Assembly: GCF_000633355.1 (NCBI RefSeq) | Contig: NZ_AYMQ01000057.1 | Coordinates: 51,922 to 115,921 of the forward strand | Source of the DNA: Serratia sp. H1w | GTDB taxonomy: Bacteria > Pseudomonadota > Gammaproteobacteria > Enterobacterales > Enterobacteriaceae | Length of the DNA: 64,000 nt | Direction of reading: 5' to 3' | Shown: piece by piece, positions 1 to 9,294 of the stretch | Layout: each line of letters begins with the position of its first letter | Position numbering within the stretch: position 1 is the first letter of the stretch | Program-made: the position numbers and the translations under genes | Notes under the pieces: model-generated | What the model saw: only the letters and a program-made list of their open reading frames with translations | What the model was told of the DNA's origin: nothing | Databases searched by the model: none

Positions 1-117
1 TCGTTATGTAACGTCAGCGGCAATGTGTTGCTTGAGCAATTTGGCAGCAAGAAACGTACGCTGTTAGCCGCTTGTTTGGGGGAATTCCTCGCTGCATTGC
101 GCCCCAGGTTGCAGTGA
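1..117 (+). CDS. syd: Syd, SecY-interacting protein (3' end only)
   Basis: An open frame enters from the left edge and ends at TGA 115-117. Its 38 residues contain [14 protein letters not shown] and LGEFLAAL, which align with the end of E. coli Syd (VCNLSGEV, RKRTHL, LAEFLNQL). Syd is a cytosolic protein that binds SecY and monitors SecYEG integrity. In E. coli syd adjoins csrB, and the CsrB RNA follows here, which supports the call. The start and most of the gene lie outside the window. Confidence 0.85.
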   Translation, partial: SLCNVSGNVLLEQFGSKKRTLLAACLGEFLAALRPRLQ

Positions 118-140
118 TCGGCAATTTTGCGCTTGGCGCG

Positions 141-158
141 TGTGAGAGATCTCTTACA
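141..158. promoter_or_regulatory. UvrY/GacA-type palindrome upstream of csrB
   Basis: The 18-bp sequence TGTGAG-AGATCT-CTTACA fits the GacA/UvrY box TGTAAG-N6-CTTACA with one mismatch. A second half-like copy, TGTGAGAGATCGC, begins at 164. It lies about 170-185 bp before the CsrB 5' end. E. coli UvrY (BarA/UvrY two-component system) also binds csrB far upstream of the promoter. The rest of 118-324 is AT-rich and has no gene. TTGTGA at 294-299 could be a weak -35 element. Confidence 0.75.
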
Positions 159-324
159 AAAGCTGTGAGAGATCGCTTTTAATTTTTCATTTTAGTGGTT
201 TATTTTTTCTTTTGTTTCTTTATATATCAATTAGTTATTTGTTTATAGCTAGAGGCGTTAAGTCAAATTCTGTGTAATCCGTCCTACATGCCCTTGTGAA
301 TAAAAAGGAATTAAGCGATTCTAT

Positions 325-685
325 GTCTACCGGAAGGAAGCCGGATGGAGCAGGAAAGCGTCAGGATGATGCAGCTTCAGGAAGAAGAAAGGGATGCACT
401 CAGGAAGAGTGGAAAGGATTGGTATCAGGATGATACACAGGATGTTTCAGGATTGAAACCAGGGACACCTCCAGGACGGAGATAGAGAGCCAGCACAGGA
501 TTGTTGGTGGGTCAGGAAGGCCGAGGAACCGCGTCAGGATGATGCTAGAGGATTTTGCGAAGGATTGTTTTGGTCAGGATGGCCGAAAGGAAAAGTTTTC
601 AAGGATTGAGCAGGGAGCACACTTGTAGCGGGATTAGCTATAAAACGAACCGGGGGCACTGTTAACGCAGTGCCCCCAACTTTTT
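325..685 (+). ncRNA. csrB: CsrB regulatory RNA
   Basis: This stretch of about 360 nt holds roughly 28 GGA motifs, many as CAGGA or TCAGGAT in short hairpin loops. It resembles E. coli CsrB (about 369 nt) in the opening GTC(T/G)AC, the block GGGTCAGGAAGGCC, the 3' segment CAAGGATTGAGCAGGGAGCA, and the position next to syd. CsrB sequesters many copies of the RNA-binding protein CsrA (RsmA) and so relieves CsrA control of motility, biofilm and secondary metabolism. The 5' end is inferred from alignment and the 3' end from the terminator. No long open frame is present. Confidence 0.93.
652..685 (+). terminator. CsrB intrinsic terminator
   Basis: A 9-bp perfect stem (GGGGGCACT at 652-660 with AGTGCCCCC at 669-677) has an 8-nt loop and is followed by AAC and five T. 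It matches the position of the CsrB terminator in E. coli. Confidence 0.92.
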
Positions 686-810
686 GTCTGGAGAAAGGCC
701 AGACAGCAACTTCTGCCCGACCCCTCCTAAATACTTGTCAGTTAAGACCACCAATATCCCCCAATTCTCTCCCACGAGGTCCGTAGCTGCGGCTAGCTTG
801 TAGCACGTTT

Positions 811-847
811 AGTTCCCTCTCCCTTTGGGAGAGGGTTAGGGTGAGGG
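811..847. repeat. Intergenic repeat, single arm (copy A)
   Basis: CCCTCTCCC-TTT-GGGAGAGGG forms a 9-bp hairpin followed by TTAGGGTGAGGG. The same arm recurs at about 11.78, 44.5, 44.6, 56.4 and 56.5 kb. This copy ends 6 bp from the stop codon of the minus-strand transporter. The rest of 686-853 shows no gene. Confidence 0.8.
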
Positions 848-853
848 AAAGTG

Positions 854-2104
854 TTAGCCGATTGCCCCCAACGTATCACCCGTAGTTTGCTTCTTCGGCA
901 GCAGGAACAGCGTGGCGAAAATATCCAACAGGTAAATGGCTGCCAGCAGGCTGATCGCGGCGGTAAAGGAAACCTGAGTAACCAATGCACCAATCACCAA
1001 TGGCCCCAGCCCACCGACGCCGCGTCCCAGATTGAACAGGATATTCTGCGCTGTGGCGCGTGCCTGCACCGGGTAGGTATCAGAAATCAGTGCGCCATAG
1101 CCCCCAATCATCCCGTTAACAAACACGCCCATCAGTGCGCCAGCAAACAGCATCACCACAGGATCGGTGAGTTGCGAGTAGCAGATTACCATCACTACGG
1201 CGCCTACCTGATAAATCACAAAAATGATCCAACGGGGAAAGCGATCGGCCAATACGCCGAACAGCCAGATGCCAAAGGTCATACCGATCACCGTGACGCC
1301 CGTCCAGACGCCGGATTTGGTCAACGAGAAGCCAAAGTTTTTCGCCAGATAGGTCGGCATCCAGATCATCAGACCGTAATAGCCAAAGTTTTGTACCGAA
1401 CAGAGGATAAAGATCCCCAGGCTGGCCTTGCTGGTGGCGCGATCTTTAAATAGCAGCTTTAATCGATGAGTAAAGGAGAGCTGCTGTTCGCTGGTTTTTT
1501 GCTGCACAAACTCCTTGGGCTCGCCCATGGTGCGGCGGATGAGGAAGGAAACCAGCGCCGGCAGCAGGCCAACCAAGAACATGCCACGCCAACCGATATA
1601 AGGTAACAACAGCGGGGTGAGGAAAGCGGCGGCAAGCACGCCGAGCTGCCAGCCCATACCCACATAAGCCGAGGCACGGTTGCGTTTCTCTGCGGGCCAG
1701 GCTTCGGCGATCAACGCCATGCCAATACCGAATTCACCACCTAGCCCGATCCCCGCGAGGGTGCGATAGGCGAGCAAATCCCAGTAGCCAACGGCAACGG
1801 CGCACAGGCCGGTAAACACTGAAAACATCAGGATGGTGATGGTCAGTATGCGGATACGGCCAAAACGATCGCTGAGATGGCCGAAGATCACGCCGCCAAT
1901 CACTGCGCCGATCAATGTCCAGGTCACCAGTGAACCGGCTTGTGATGAGGTGAGACCCAGTTCAGTGGTGATCACCGGCAGCATAAAGCCGAGGATCAAC
2001 AGATCGAAACCGTCCATGGCGTAACCGGTTACCGAAGCCAGCATGGCTTTACCAGGCGTAGCGTGATAGTTAGTAGAAGAGATAGCGGACATGTCTTTTA
2101 TCAT
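854..2104 (-). CDS. MFS transporter, aromatic acid/metabolite:H+ symporter-like
   Basis: The product is about 416 residues with 12 predicted membrane segments in two bundles around a central cytoplasmic loop. The MFS signature GHLSDRFGR lies between helices 2 and 3. The sequence resembles the acid:proton symporter branch (PcaK/YaaU-like), so organic acid uptake is plausible but the substrate is unknown. The frame stays open to 2473, but that extension runs antisense through yqcC. The start is therefore placed at the Met of MIKDMSA (2104), with Met at 2092 an alternative, and neither has a strong ribosome site. E. coli has no transporter between csrB and yqcC, which suggests lineage-specific insertion. 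Confidence 0.82.
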   Translation of the reverse strand: MIKDMSAISSTNYHATPGKAMLASVTGYAMDGFDLLILGFMLPVITTELGLTSSQAGSLVTWTLIGAVIGGVIFGHLSDRFGRIRILTITILMFSVFTGLCAVAVGYWDLLAYRTLAGIGLGGEFGIGMALIAEAWPAEKRNRASAYVGMGWQLGVLAAAFLTPLLLPYIGWRGMFLVGLLPALVSFLIRRTMGEPKEFVQQKTSEQQLSFTHRLKLLFKDRATSKASLGIFILCSVQNFGYYGLMIWMPTYLAKNFGFSLTKSGVWTGVTVIGMTFGIWLFGVLADRFPRWIIFVIYQVGAVVMVICYSQLTDPVVMLFAGALMGVFVNGMIGGYGALISDTYPVQARATAQNILFNLGRGVGGLGPLVIGALVTQVSFTAAISLLAAIYLLDIFATLFLLPKKQTTGDTLGAIG

Positions 2105-2246
2105 TGGTGATTTTTGGGTGCGCGTATTGTGCCGTGCCGGGCGGGGAGCCACCAGATATAATTGGGTGCATTGGGCTAAAATGCTATGCTTTGGCACTCT
2201 CAGCCGCTGGCTGACTACCAAGCTTAAATACAGTTCAGGAATGCCG

Positions 2247-2573
2247 ATGAGCACATCAAATGAGGTTCGCCATAGTTTACGGGCGATTGAACAGTCCATG
2301 CGGGAGCTGGCGCTGTGGCAGCTTACGCCACCAGAAGCGGAAGCTTTTGCCAGCACGGAGCCTTTCTGCGTCGACAGCATGTTGGCCGAAGAGTGGTTGC
2401 AGTGGGTGCTGCTGCCTCGTATGCATGCATTGCTGGATGCCAATGCGCCGTTGCCCACGCGCTTTGCCATCACACCCTATTTTGAAGAAGCGCTGAAAGA
2501 TAAACAGCCGAACTGCCTGCCGCTGCTGGTACTGCTGCAACGGTTGGATTCGCTGCTCAACATTGAGCTTTAA
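2247..2573 (+). CDS. yqcC: YqcC family protein
   Basis: The 108-residue product matches E. coli YqcC (109 residues) in length and sequence, including EEWLQWVLLPRM and LLVLLQRLDSLL near the C-terminus. AGGA at 2237-2240 gives proper spacing to ATG 2247. The in-frame ATG at 2241 is too close to it. The function is unestablished; the fold is a small helical soluble protein. In E. coli it is followed directly by truC and yqcA, whereas here these lie 12 kb away. It is divergent from the MFS gene. Confidence 0.9.
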   Translation: MSTSNEVRHSLRAIEQSMRELALWQLTPPEAEAFASTEPFCVDSMLAEEWLQWVLLPRMHALLDANAPLPTRFAITPYFEEALKDKQPNCLPLLVLLQRLDSLLNIEL

Positions 2574-2721
2574 TTGCGCTTTCAACGCTAAAGACCGATT
2601 TCTGCGTAGCAACGCGCAATTTACGCCGTTTCGCTAAAATAGCGTTTCCGCGCCACTGGGGAAATGGTGGATAATGGCGCGCATAAAACGCTTTATCGCG
2701 AGTAACCACGGAGGGTTTCTC

Positions 2722-3177
2722 ATGCTCAGAAAAAATATATTCGGCTGGTCGGGGATCGCACTAGGTGGCCTGGCGCTGCTATTGGCGATGGTTCATTTCT
2801 ATGGCGGGCCATTTACCCCGCAGCAGACGCTGGAAAGCCTCGTCGCGGGCAAGGCGGCGGCCATCAAAGAATCGCTGCTGGCTTCACTGACAGGCCAGCA
2901 AATCCCTGAAAAGGTCTCGCGGCCTCACTTTAATGTCGATCGGATTTTGAAGATCGTCATTGCCGTATTGGCGGTGGGTGCCGTTATCCTGGGTACGATT
3001 GCCGGGGTATACAAAGAAAACCCACGTGCGGTCAATACTGCGGTAATGCTTGGCATGAGCACGTTGGCGTTTCAAATTGCCATGTTTGCTTTTAGCGTTG
3101 CTTTCAGCTTAATCGTGGTGCTTATTGTTATTGCATTGGTGTCGTTGCTGATTTTTGGCATGGGGGCAGTTTGTTAA
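2722..3177 (+). CDS. Small inner-membrane protein of unknown function
   Basis: The product is 151 residues. GGAGG before ATG 2722 supports this start over the upstream ATG at 2674. A hydrophobic segment lies near residues 5-25, a linker of about 50 residues follows, another segment begins near residue 75, and a long hydrophobic C-terminal stretch could form two helices. I recognise no catalytic motif. It ends 71 bp before the alpha-2-macroglobulin gene on the same strand, so it may be co-transcribed and act with that envelope protein. This is inferred from position only. Confidence 0.78.
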   Translation: MLRKNIFGWSGIALGGLALLLAMVHFYGGPFTPQQTLESLVAGKAAAIKESLLASLTGQQIPEKVSRPHFNVDRILKIVIAVLAVGAVILGTIAGVYKENPRAVNTAVMLGMSTLAFQIAMFAFSVAFSLIVVLIVIALVSLLIFGMGAVC

Positions 3178-3248
3178 CAGCTCGGCTTCCGGCGTCGGAA
3201 ATGTTGTCTCTCTGGGTGTCCTTCAAGGATTAAAAAGGTGCTGCAATC

Positions 3249-6200
3249 ATGGATTTGCTGAAGTTTATCCTCCGTTTGCCTTTTACGTTGATAAAAGGCC
3301 TGTTCCGCCTGTTGGCCCTGATTTTTAGCCTGCTGGGGCGGCTGTTCAAGCCGGTGGTGGGCAACCTGAACTGGAATGCACCTGCCTGGTGGGCAGTGGT
3401 ATCCGGCGCGGTGAAGCGCGGCTTCCTGCGTCTGGAAGGTGGGGTAGACAAATATCCCAAAGCCATCAGCCTGTCGCTGCTGGTGCTGTTGTGCGCGGCT
3501 GGCGGAGCCTTCTACGGCTGGCACTGGTGGCTTAATCGGCCGCAACCGATTGAGCCGGCACCGATGGTGTATCAGGAAACCAGCGTGCGGGTCTCCGATC
3601 CTGAACCGGTTAACTATGCCGTGCAGAAATCTGCGCCGCAGCAGGTCACTCTTACCTTCAGAAACTCCGTGGCACCGCTGACCGATGCTGGCAAGGTCGT
3701 GGAAAAAGGCATCTCCATCAGCCCGGCCCTCGAAGGGCAATGGAAGTGGAATAACGCCTGGACCCTGGTCTTCACGCCGAAAAACCCATTGCCGATGGGC
3801 AGCAAATATGAGGTTAAGCTCGAGCCCGCCGTGCTGCTGGCCCCGCAGATTAAGCTTGCCAACACCAACTACAGCTTTAGTGCCCCGGCTTTTAACTACC
3901 AGCTTGGGCAAGCCGAGTATTATCAGGACCCGCAAGATCCGCAAAAGCGCAGCGCTATCTTCAACGTAAAATTCAATGCCCCGGTGGACGTTGCCAGTTT
4001 CGAAAAGCAGATCGCCATGGGGTTGATCGAGGCCGGTGCCAAATCTGAAAAGAAACTCAATTTCTCGTTGGTCTACGATGCCAAGAAACTGAACGCCTGG
4101 GTGCATTCTGAGCCGCTGAAAGCGCTGGATCACGGTGGTAAAGTGCATCTGGTATTGGGCAAAGGTATCAAGTCGGTGGTGTCTGCCAATGAGATCAGCC
4201 AATCGAATGACAGCTGGGTAACGGTACCTACGTTGTATAGCCTTACGGTGAAGGATGCCAGCGCCCAGGTAGTCGATAGTGAAGGAACCAAAGGCCAGCG
4301 TGCGCTGATCGTCGCCTTCAGCGATGCGATAAAAGACAAAGATGCCGGGCGTGCGGTCAAGGCCTGGTTATTGCCGCAACATAACCCTAACGACTCCGAA
4401 GCCAGTAACGAACCCGATGATTTTTATCAGTGGGGCGGGACCGAGAGCATCGAAAACAGCGTGATGGCCCAGTCTACCCCGTTGACGTTGACCCTGAATG
4501 AAGCGGAGGAGACCTACCAGCCGCAGTTCAGCTTCAAGTTTGACGCACCGGCTCACCGCTTCATGCTGCTGGAAATCAGCAACCTGATGACCTCGTCGGG
4601 CGGTTATAAAATGCCGGAGAAAGTCTATCGTATCGTCGAAGTACCGGACTTCCCGAAAACCTTGCAGTTTATGTCACAGGGTTCGCTGCTGTCGGTAAAC
4701 GGTGACAAGCAAATCAGCGTGGCGGCGCGTAACGTGCCTGGCCTGCGGTTGGATATCAAGCGGGTGATTCCAAGCCAGTTGCAGCATATCGTCTCTTTCA
4801 AGAGCAGCGAATACTCTTCGGCGCAGTTCAATCAGCTCAACGATGAATATTTTACCGAACACTTCAAATATCAGACGGTCATCAACAACGATAAGCCGGG
4901 TGAAGTGAGCTATAAGGGCATCGATCTCTCGCGTTACCTGTCGACCAGCACGGACTCCCACCGCGGCGTGTTCCTGCTGACGCTGTCAGAATGGCAGCCG
5001 GAAAAGAAAAAGACGCAGAACGCCGAAGATGAAGGTTATCAGGGCGAACAGGAAGAGGATGACTCACCTAGCGTCGGGGATTCACGCTTTGTGGTTGTCA
5101 CCGATCTGGGCATTATTGCCAAGCGTTCGCAGGATAAAACGCGTGATGTGTTTGTCCAATCGATCCACAGCGGTGCGCCGGTCAGCAGTGCCAAAGTCTC
5201 GGTGATCGCCAAAAATGGCGTGACGCTGCTCAGCCAGGTTACCGATGCCAATGGACACGTGCGTTTCCCTGCGCTGGATGTCTATACCAATGAACGCCAG
5301 CCGGTGATGTTCCTGGTGGAAAAAGAAGGCGATGTCTCCTTCTTGCCAACCACCAGCTATAACGACCGCGGGCTGGATTTCTCCCGCTTTGATATTCAAG
5401 GTGAAGAAACCCCGATCGATCCACGCACCTTGAGCAGCTACCTGTTCTCCGATCGTGGCGTATATCGTCCGGGCGATACTTTCAATATCGGTCTGATTAC
5501 CCGCGCCGCCGATTGGGGCGTCGCCCTGGCGGGTGTGCCGGTACGTGCCGAGATCCGCGATCCGCGCGACAAACTGATGACGACGATCCCGATCACTCTT
5601 GGTGGCAGCGGTTTCAACGAATTGAGTTACACCACCGATGAAAACGCGCCAACGGGCGAGTGGAACGTCTACCTGTATCTGATTGGCAAGAACAACGACA
5701 CTTCCACCTTGCTCGGCCATACCGCCGTCAACGTGAAAGAGTTTGAGCCAGACCAGTTGAAGGTGAAGTTGGAATTGACGCCAAACCGCCAGCAAGGGTG
5801 GGTAAAACCTTCAGAGCTACAGGCGAACATCGATGTGCAGAACCTGTTTGGTACGCCAGCACAGGATCGCCGAGTCACCTCTAAGCTGACGCTGCGGCCG
5901 ATGTATCCAAGCTTTGATCGCTTCCCGGATTACGCCTTCTTTGAGAACCGCCAGAATAGCGACGGTTTTGAAACGGAACTGGAAGACCGCACCACCAACG
6001 AGCAGGGCGTGGCGAATATTCCGCTGGATCTGAAGTCCTACGCGGATGCCACCTACCAGCTGCAACTACTGTCGGAAGCCTTTGTGGCCGGCGGCGGTCG
6101 TTCCGTTGCCGCTACGGCTCGGGTGTTGGTGTCGCCGTATGACTATCTGGTAGGTGTGAAACCAGACGGTGATTTAGGCTACATCAACCGGGGTTCGGCG

Positions 6201-9200
6201 CGGAATCTGAACGTAATTGCCGTCGATCCTTCCCTGAAACAGGTCGTGCTCGCCGATCTGAAGCAGGTGTTGATCGAGCAGAAATATATCTCGGTGCTGA
6301 CCAAGCAGGATTCGGGCGTTTATAAGTACCAGTCGAAGATGAAAGAAGTGCAACTGTCCGAGCAGCCGCTGGCGCTGAGCGAGCAGGGCACCAATCTGAG
6401 CCTGGCGACCGAAACCCCGGGTGACTTTGTGCTGGTGATTGAAGATGCGCAGGGCAAGGTGCTCAACCGTATCGCCTATAGCGTGGCGGGCAACGCCAAC
6501 CTCAGCCGCTCGCTGGATCGCAATGCTGAACTGAAGCTGAAACTGAACCAGGCGGAATATCAGCCGGGTGAAGAAATCGAAGTGGCGATCAACGCGCCTT
6601 ATACCGGCAGTGGTTTGATCACCATCGAAAAAGACCGTGTCTATGCCTGGCAGTGGTTCCACACCGACACTACCAGCTCGGTGCAGAAAATCCGGGTTCC
6701 GGCCGGGATGGAAGGCAACGGTTATATCAACGTGCAGTTTGTGCGCGACGTGAACTCCAGCGAAATCTTTATGAGCCCGCTGAGCTATGGCGTCATGCCG
6801 TTTAAAATCAGCACCAAGGCCCGCCAAAATGCCCTGGAAATAGTGACCCCTGAAGTGATCAAGCCGGGTGAAAACCTGACGATGACGGTGAAAACCGATG
6901 GTCCACAGCAGGTGGCACTGTTTGCCGTCGACGAGGGGATTTTGCAGGTCGCGCGTTATCGCCTGAAGGATCCGTTGGAGTATTTCTTCCGCAAGCGTGA
7001 GCTGAGCGTGGAGAGCTCGCAGATCCTCGATCTGATCCTGCCGGAATTCAGCAAGCTGATGGCGCTGTCTGCGGCCCCGGGCGGGGATGCGGGTGAAGGG
7101 CTGGATCTCAACCTCAATCCGTTCAAACGCAAGCGCGACAAGCCAGTCGCCTATTGGTCTGGCATTACCGAAGTGAACGGCGAGAAGCAGTTCACCTATC
7201 CGGTACCGGATTACTTCAACGGCAAGATCCGCGTGATGGCGATCTCGGTCACGCCAAGCAAAATCGGCAAGGCGCAAACCTCCACCACGGTGCGAGACAA
7301 CTTCATCATGACGCCGAACGTGCCTGCCATGGTCGCGCCGGGGGATGAGTTTGATGTCAGCGTCGGGGTTAGCAATAACCTCGAAGGGTTGAATAAGCCG
7401 GTGGCGATCGCCGTGCAATTGACGCCGCCGCCGCAGTTGGAAGTGGTGGGTAAGGCCGAACAAAGCCTGTCACTGGCCGCGAAGCGTGAAGGCGTGATCA
7501 ACTTCCGTCTGCGCGCCAAGGCGGCACTGGGTGATGCACCGTTGGTGTTTGAAGCGCGCTATGGCGATAAAATCAGCCATCGTACTATCAGCACTTCGGT
7601 ACGCCCGGCAATGCCTTACCGTACGCAGTCAGTGATGGGGCGGATGAGCGGCAGCAGCCAGAATGTAGATAGCCTGCGGCAGATGTTTGATGCCTATGTG
7701 CAGCGTAGCGCAGCGGTATCTCACTCACCGTTGGTGCTGACCAGCGGTCTGGCACAGTACCTGGCGGATTATCCGTATTACTGTTCCGAGCAGATCGTCA
7801 GCCGTTCTATTCCGCTGATCATGCAAAGCCAGCATCCGGAAATGAAGAGCAGCCTGAGCCAGGCCGAAGTCAGCAAGCAACTGAAAGACCTGCTTGGCGT
7901 ACTGCGTTCTCGCCAGAACGATAGCGGTGCTATTGGTGCCTGGCGCTCATCACCGGAAACCGATCCTTTCGTCACGCCATATGTGGTGCAATATCTGTTG
8001 GCAGCCAAAGCGGCGGGTTATGCCTTGCCGGTAGGGATGCTGGAAGAGGCCAACGGTGCGCTGCGTGAGCTGGCAGCCAGCCGTTATGACGATATGTATC
8101 ATCTGCGCCTGCGTACCTGGGCGGTCTACCTGCTGACCTTGCAGGGCGAAATTACCACCAACTCGCTGGCCTCGGTTCAGGACACGTTGCAGAAACTGTA
8201 TCCAGACAGCTGGAAAACCGATCTGAGTGCCTTGTATCTGGCATCGTCTTACCGTCTGTTGAAAATGGACGATGAGGCCAATGCCTTGCTGCAACCGAGC
8301 TGGAAGCAACTGAGCAAAGCCTATGACAAAGGCTGGTGGACGCAGAATTACTTCGACCCGCTGGTGCAGGATGCAACCCGCCTGTATCTGATCACGCGCC
8401 ACTTCCCGGAAAAAGTTTCCTCCATTCCTCCGCAGGTGTTGGAGAACATGGTCAAGGCGCTGAAAGAAGAGCGTTACACCACGTATTCTTCGGCGATGAG
8501 CATTCTGGCACTGGAAAGCTATTCGACTCAGGTAGCGGCGCAGGCCAATGCCACCGACTCGCTGACGATTGCGCAACTCGGCAAGCAGGGTAACGCCGAT
8601 CCGCAGGTGATTTCAGAGATGATGGGGCTGTTTGCCAAAGGTCAGTTTACCGCTGATGCCAAAGCTATCCGCTTTGCTAACAGCGCCGATGCTCCGGCCT
8701 GGTATGTGGTCACTCAGGCTGGTTACGATCTGGCTGCGCCACAGAAAGCGATTGCTCGTGGTTTGGAAGTGACGCGTGATTACACCGATGAAAAAGGCAA
8801 ACCGGTCACTCAAGTGACCTTGGGTCAGAAGATCAACGTTCATCTGAAGATTCGCGCCAATTCTAAAGAAGGGCAGAGCAATCTGGCGATTGTCGACCTG
8901 CTACCGGGCGGATTTGAAGTGGTGCAGCAAACGGCACCAGAACCTGAGTCAACAGGCGAAGACGGTGAAGCCAGCGAGACTGATGGGGGTTGGCAGTCGC
9001 CGCTAGCCGCTTCGGGTTCCACCTGGGCACCTGATTACAGCGATATCCGCGAAGACCGGGTGATCATCTATGGCAGCGCCAGTACCGACGTGCAGGAGTT
9101 TGTCTACCAGATTAAAGCGACCAACACCGGTAGCTTTGTGATCCCTCCGGCTTACGGCGAAGCCATGTACGATCGTGAAGTGCAGGCTATGTCGGCCAGC

Positions 9201-9239
9201 AGCGGTAAGCTGGTGGTGGTACCGGCGGAGAGTAAATAA
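3249..9239 (+). CDS. Alpha-2-macroglobulin family protein with thioester motif
   Basis: The product is 1996 residues, larger than E. coli YfhM (about 1650). An amphipathic N-terminus is followed by a membrane segment near 72-91. No lipobox is convincing, so this looks like a membrane-anchored periplasmic protein rather than a lipoprotein. Macroglobulin beta domains follow, including the strongly conserved SDRGVYRPGDTF bait-side block. The thioester motif C-S-E-Q sits at Cys1512 within YYCSEQ and is followed by an alpha/alpha-toroid TED domain. The C-terminal domain ends in a YGEAMYDREV block. Bacterial A2Ms trap attacking proteases and typically pair with PBP1C, as here. AAGGTG precedes the ATG. 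Close family members are annotated yfhM; the symbol is left blank because the length differs. Confidence 0.93.
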   Translation: MDLLKFILRLPFTLIKGLFRLLALIFSLLGRLFKPVVGNLNWNAPAWWAVVSGAVKRGFLRLEGGVDKYPKAISLSLLVLLCAAGGAFYGWHWWLNRPQPIEPAPMVYQETSVRVSDPEPVNYAVQKSAPQQVTLTFRNSVAPLTDAGKVVEKGISISPALEGQWKWNNAWTLVFTPKNPLPMGSKYEVKLEPAVLLAPQIKLANTNYSFSAPAFNYQLGQAEYYQDPQDPQKRSAIFNVKFNAPVDVASFEKQIAMGLIEAGAKSEKKLNFSLVYDAKKLNAWVHSEPLKALDHGGKVHLVLGKGIKSVVSANEISQSNDSWVTVPTLYSLTVKDASAQVVDSEGTKGQRALIVAFSDAIKDKDAGRAVKAWLLPQHNPNDSEASNEPDDFYQWGGTESIENSVMAQSTPLTLTLNEAEETYQPQFSFKFDAPAHRFMLLEISNLMTSSGGYKMPEKVYRIVEVPDFPKTLQFMSQGSLLSVNGDKQISVAARNVPGLRLDIKRVIPSQLQHIVSFKSSEYSSAQFNQLNDEYFTEHFKYQTVINNDKPGEVSYKGIDLSRYLSTSTDSHRGVFLLTLSEWQPEKKKTQNAEDEGYQGEQEEDDSPSVGDSRFVVVTDLGIIAKRSQDKTRDVFVQSIHSGAPVSSAKVSVIAKNGVTLLSQVTDANGHVRFPALDVYTNERQPVMFLVEKEGDVSFLPTTSYNDRGLDFSRFDIQGEETPIDPRTLSSYLFSDRGVYRPGDTFNIGLITRAADWGVALAGVPVRAEIRDPRDKLMTTIPITLGGSGFNELSYTTDENAPTGEWNVYLYLIGKNNDTSTLLGHTAVNVKEFEPDQLKVKLELTPNRQQGWVKPSELQANIDVQNLFGTPAQDRRVTSKLTLRPMYPSFDRFPDYAFFENRQNSDGFETELEDRTTNEQGVANIPLDLKSYADATYQLQLLSEAFVAGGGRSVAATARVLVSPYDYLVGVKPDGDLGYINRGSARNLNVIAVDPSLKQVVLADLKQVLIEQKYISVLTKQDSGVYKYQSKMKEVQLSEQPLALSEQGTNLSLATETPGDFVLVIEDAQGKVLNRIAYSVAGNANLSRSLDRNAELKLKLNQAEYQPGEEIEVAINAPYTGSGLITIEKDRVYAWQWFHTDTTSSVQKIRVPAGMEGNGYINVQFVRDVNSSEIFMSPLSYGVMPFKISTKARQNALEIVTPEVIKPGENLTMTVKTDGPQQVALFAVDEGILQVARYRLKDPLEYFFRKRELSVESSQILDLILPEFSKLMALSAAPGGDAGEGLDLNLNPFKRKRDKPVAYWSGITEVNGEKQFTYPVPDYFNGKIRVMAISVTPSKIGKAQTSTTVRDNFIMTPNVPAMVAPGDEFDVSVGVSNNLEGLNKPVAIAVQLTPPPQLEVVGKAEQSLSLAAKREGVINFRLRAKAALGDAPLVFEARYGDKISHRTISTSVRPAMPYRTQSVMGRMSGSSQNVDSLRQMFDAYVQRSAAVSHSPLVLTSGLAQYLADYPYYCSEQIVSRSIPLIMQSQHPEMKSSLSQAEVSKQLKDLLGVLRSRQNDSGAIGAWRSSPETDPFVTPYVVQYLLAAKAAGYALPVGMLEEANGALRELAASRYDDMYHLRLRTWAVYLLTLQGEITTNSLASVQDTLQKLYPDSWKTDLSALYLASSYRLLKMDDEANALLQPSWKQLSKAYDKGWWTQNYFDPLVQDATRLYLITRHFPEKVSSIPPQVLENMVKALKEERYTTYSSAMSILALESYSTQVAAQANATDSLTIAQLGKQGNADPQVISEMMGLFAKGQFTADAKAIRFANSADAPAWYVVTQAGYDLAAPQKAIARGLEVTRDYTDEKGKPVTQVTLGQKINVHLKIRANSKEGQSNLAIVDLLPGGFEVVQQTAPEPESTGEDGEASETDGGWQSPLAASGSTWAPDYSDIREDRVIIYGSASTDVQEFVYQIKATNTGSFVIPPAYGEAMYDREVQAMSASSGKLVVVPAESK

Positions 9240-9251
9240 GTCCTCTCGATG

Positions 9252-9274
9252 CCCCGCAGCGTTGTGCTGCGGGG
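9252..9274 (+). other. Hairpin between A2M and pbpC
   Basis: CCCCGCAG at 9252-9259 pairs with CTGCGGGG at 9267-9274. There is no U-tract after it, so it may act as an mRNA-stabilising or processing hairpin rather than a strong terminator. It could set different levels for the two genes. Confidence 0.5.
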
Positions 9275-9294
9275 TTCGTGGTTACTGAGACACA

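Noticed and set aside
325..650. Regularly spaced GGA-rich repeats suggesting a CRISPR-like array
   Set aside because: Spacing and units are irregular, and the whole matches the CsrB RNA with its terminator and neighbours.
851..1453. 200-codon plus-strand frame opposite the MFS gene
   Set aside because: It is a shadow frame with extreme Gln/His content and no matching family.
2105..2473. Long N-terminal extension of the MFS transporter
   Set aside because: It would run antisense through yqcC and has no membrane-protein character. The family N-terminus fits Met at 2104 or 2092.
3465..3524. Lipobox in the A2M N-terminus (LVLLC)
   Set aside because: The residue before Cys is Leu, not Gly, Ala or Ser, and the Cys sits inside a long membrane segment.
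6174..7463. 429-codon open frame antisense to the A2M gene
   Set aside because: It is rich in His, Arg and Gln, typical of an antisense shadow in GC-rich DNA, and the plus-strand protein is clearly real.
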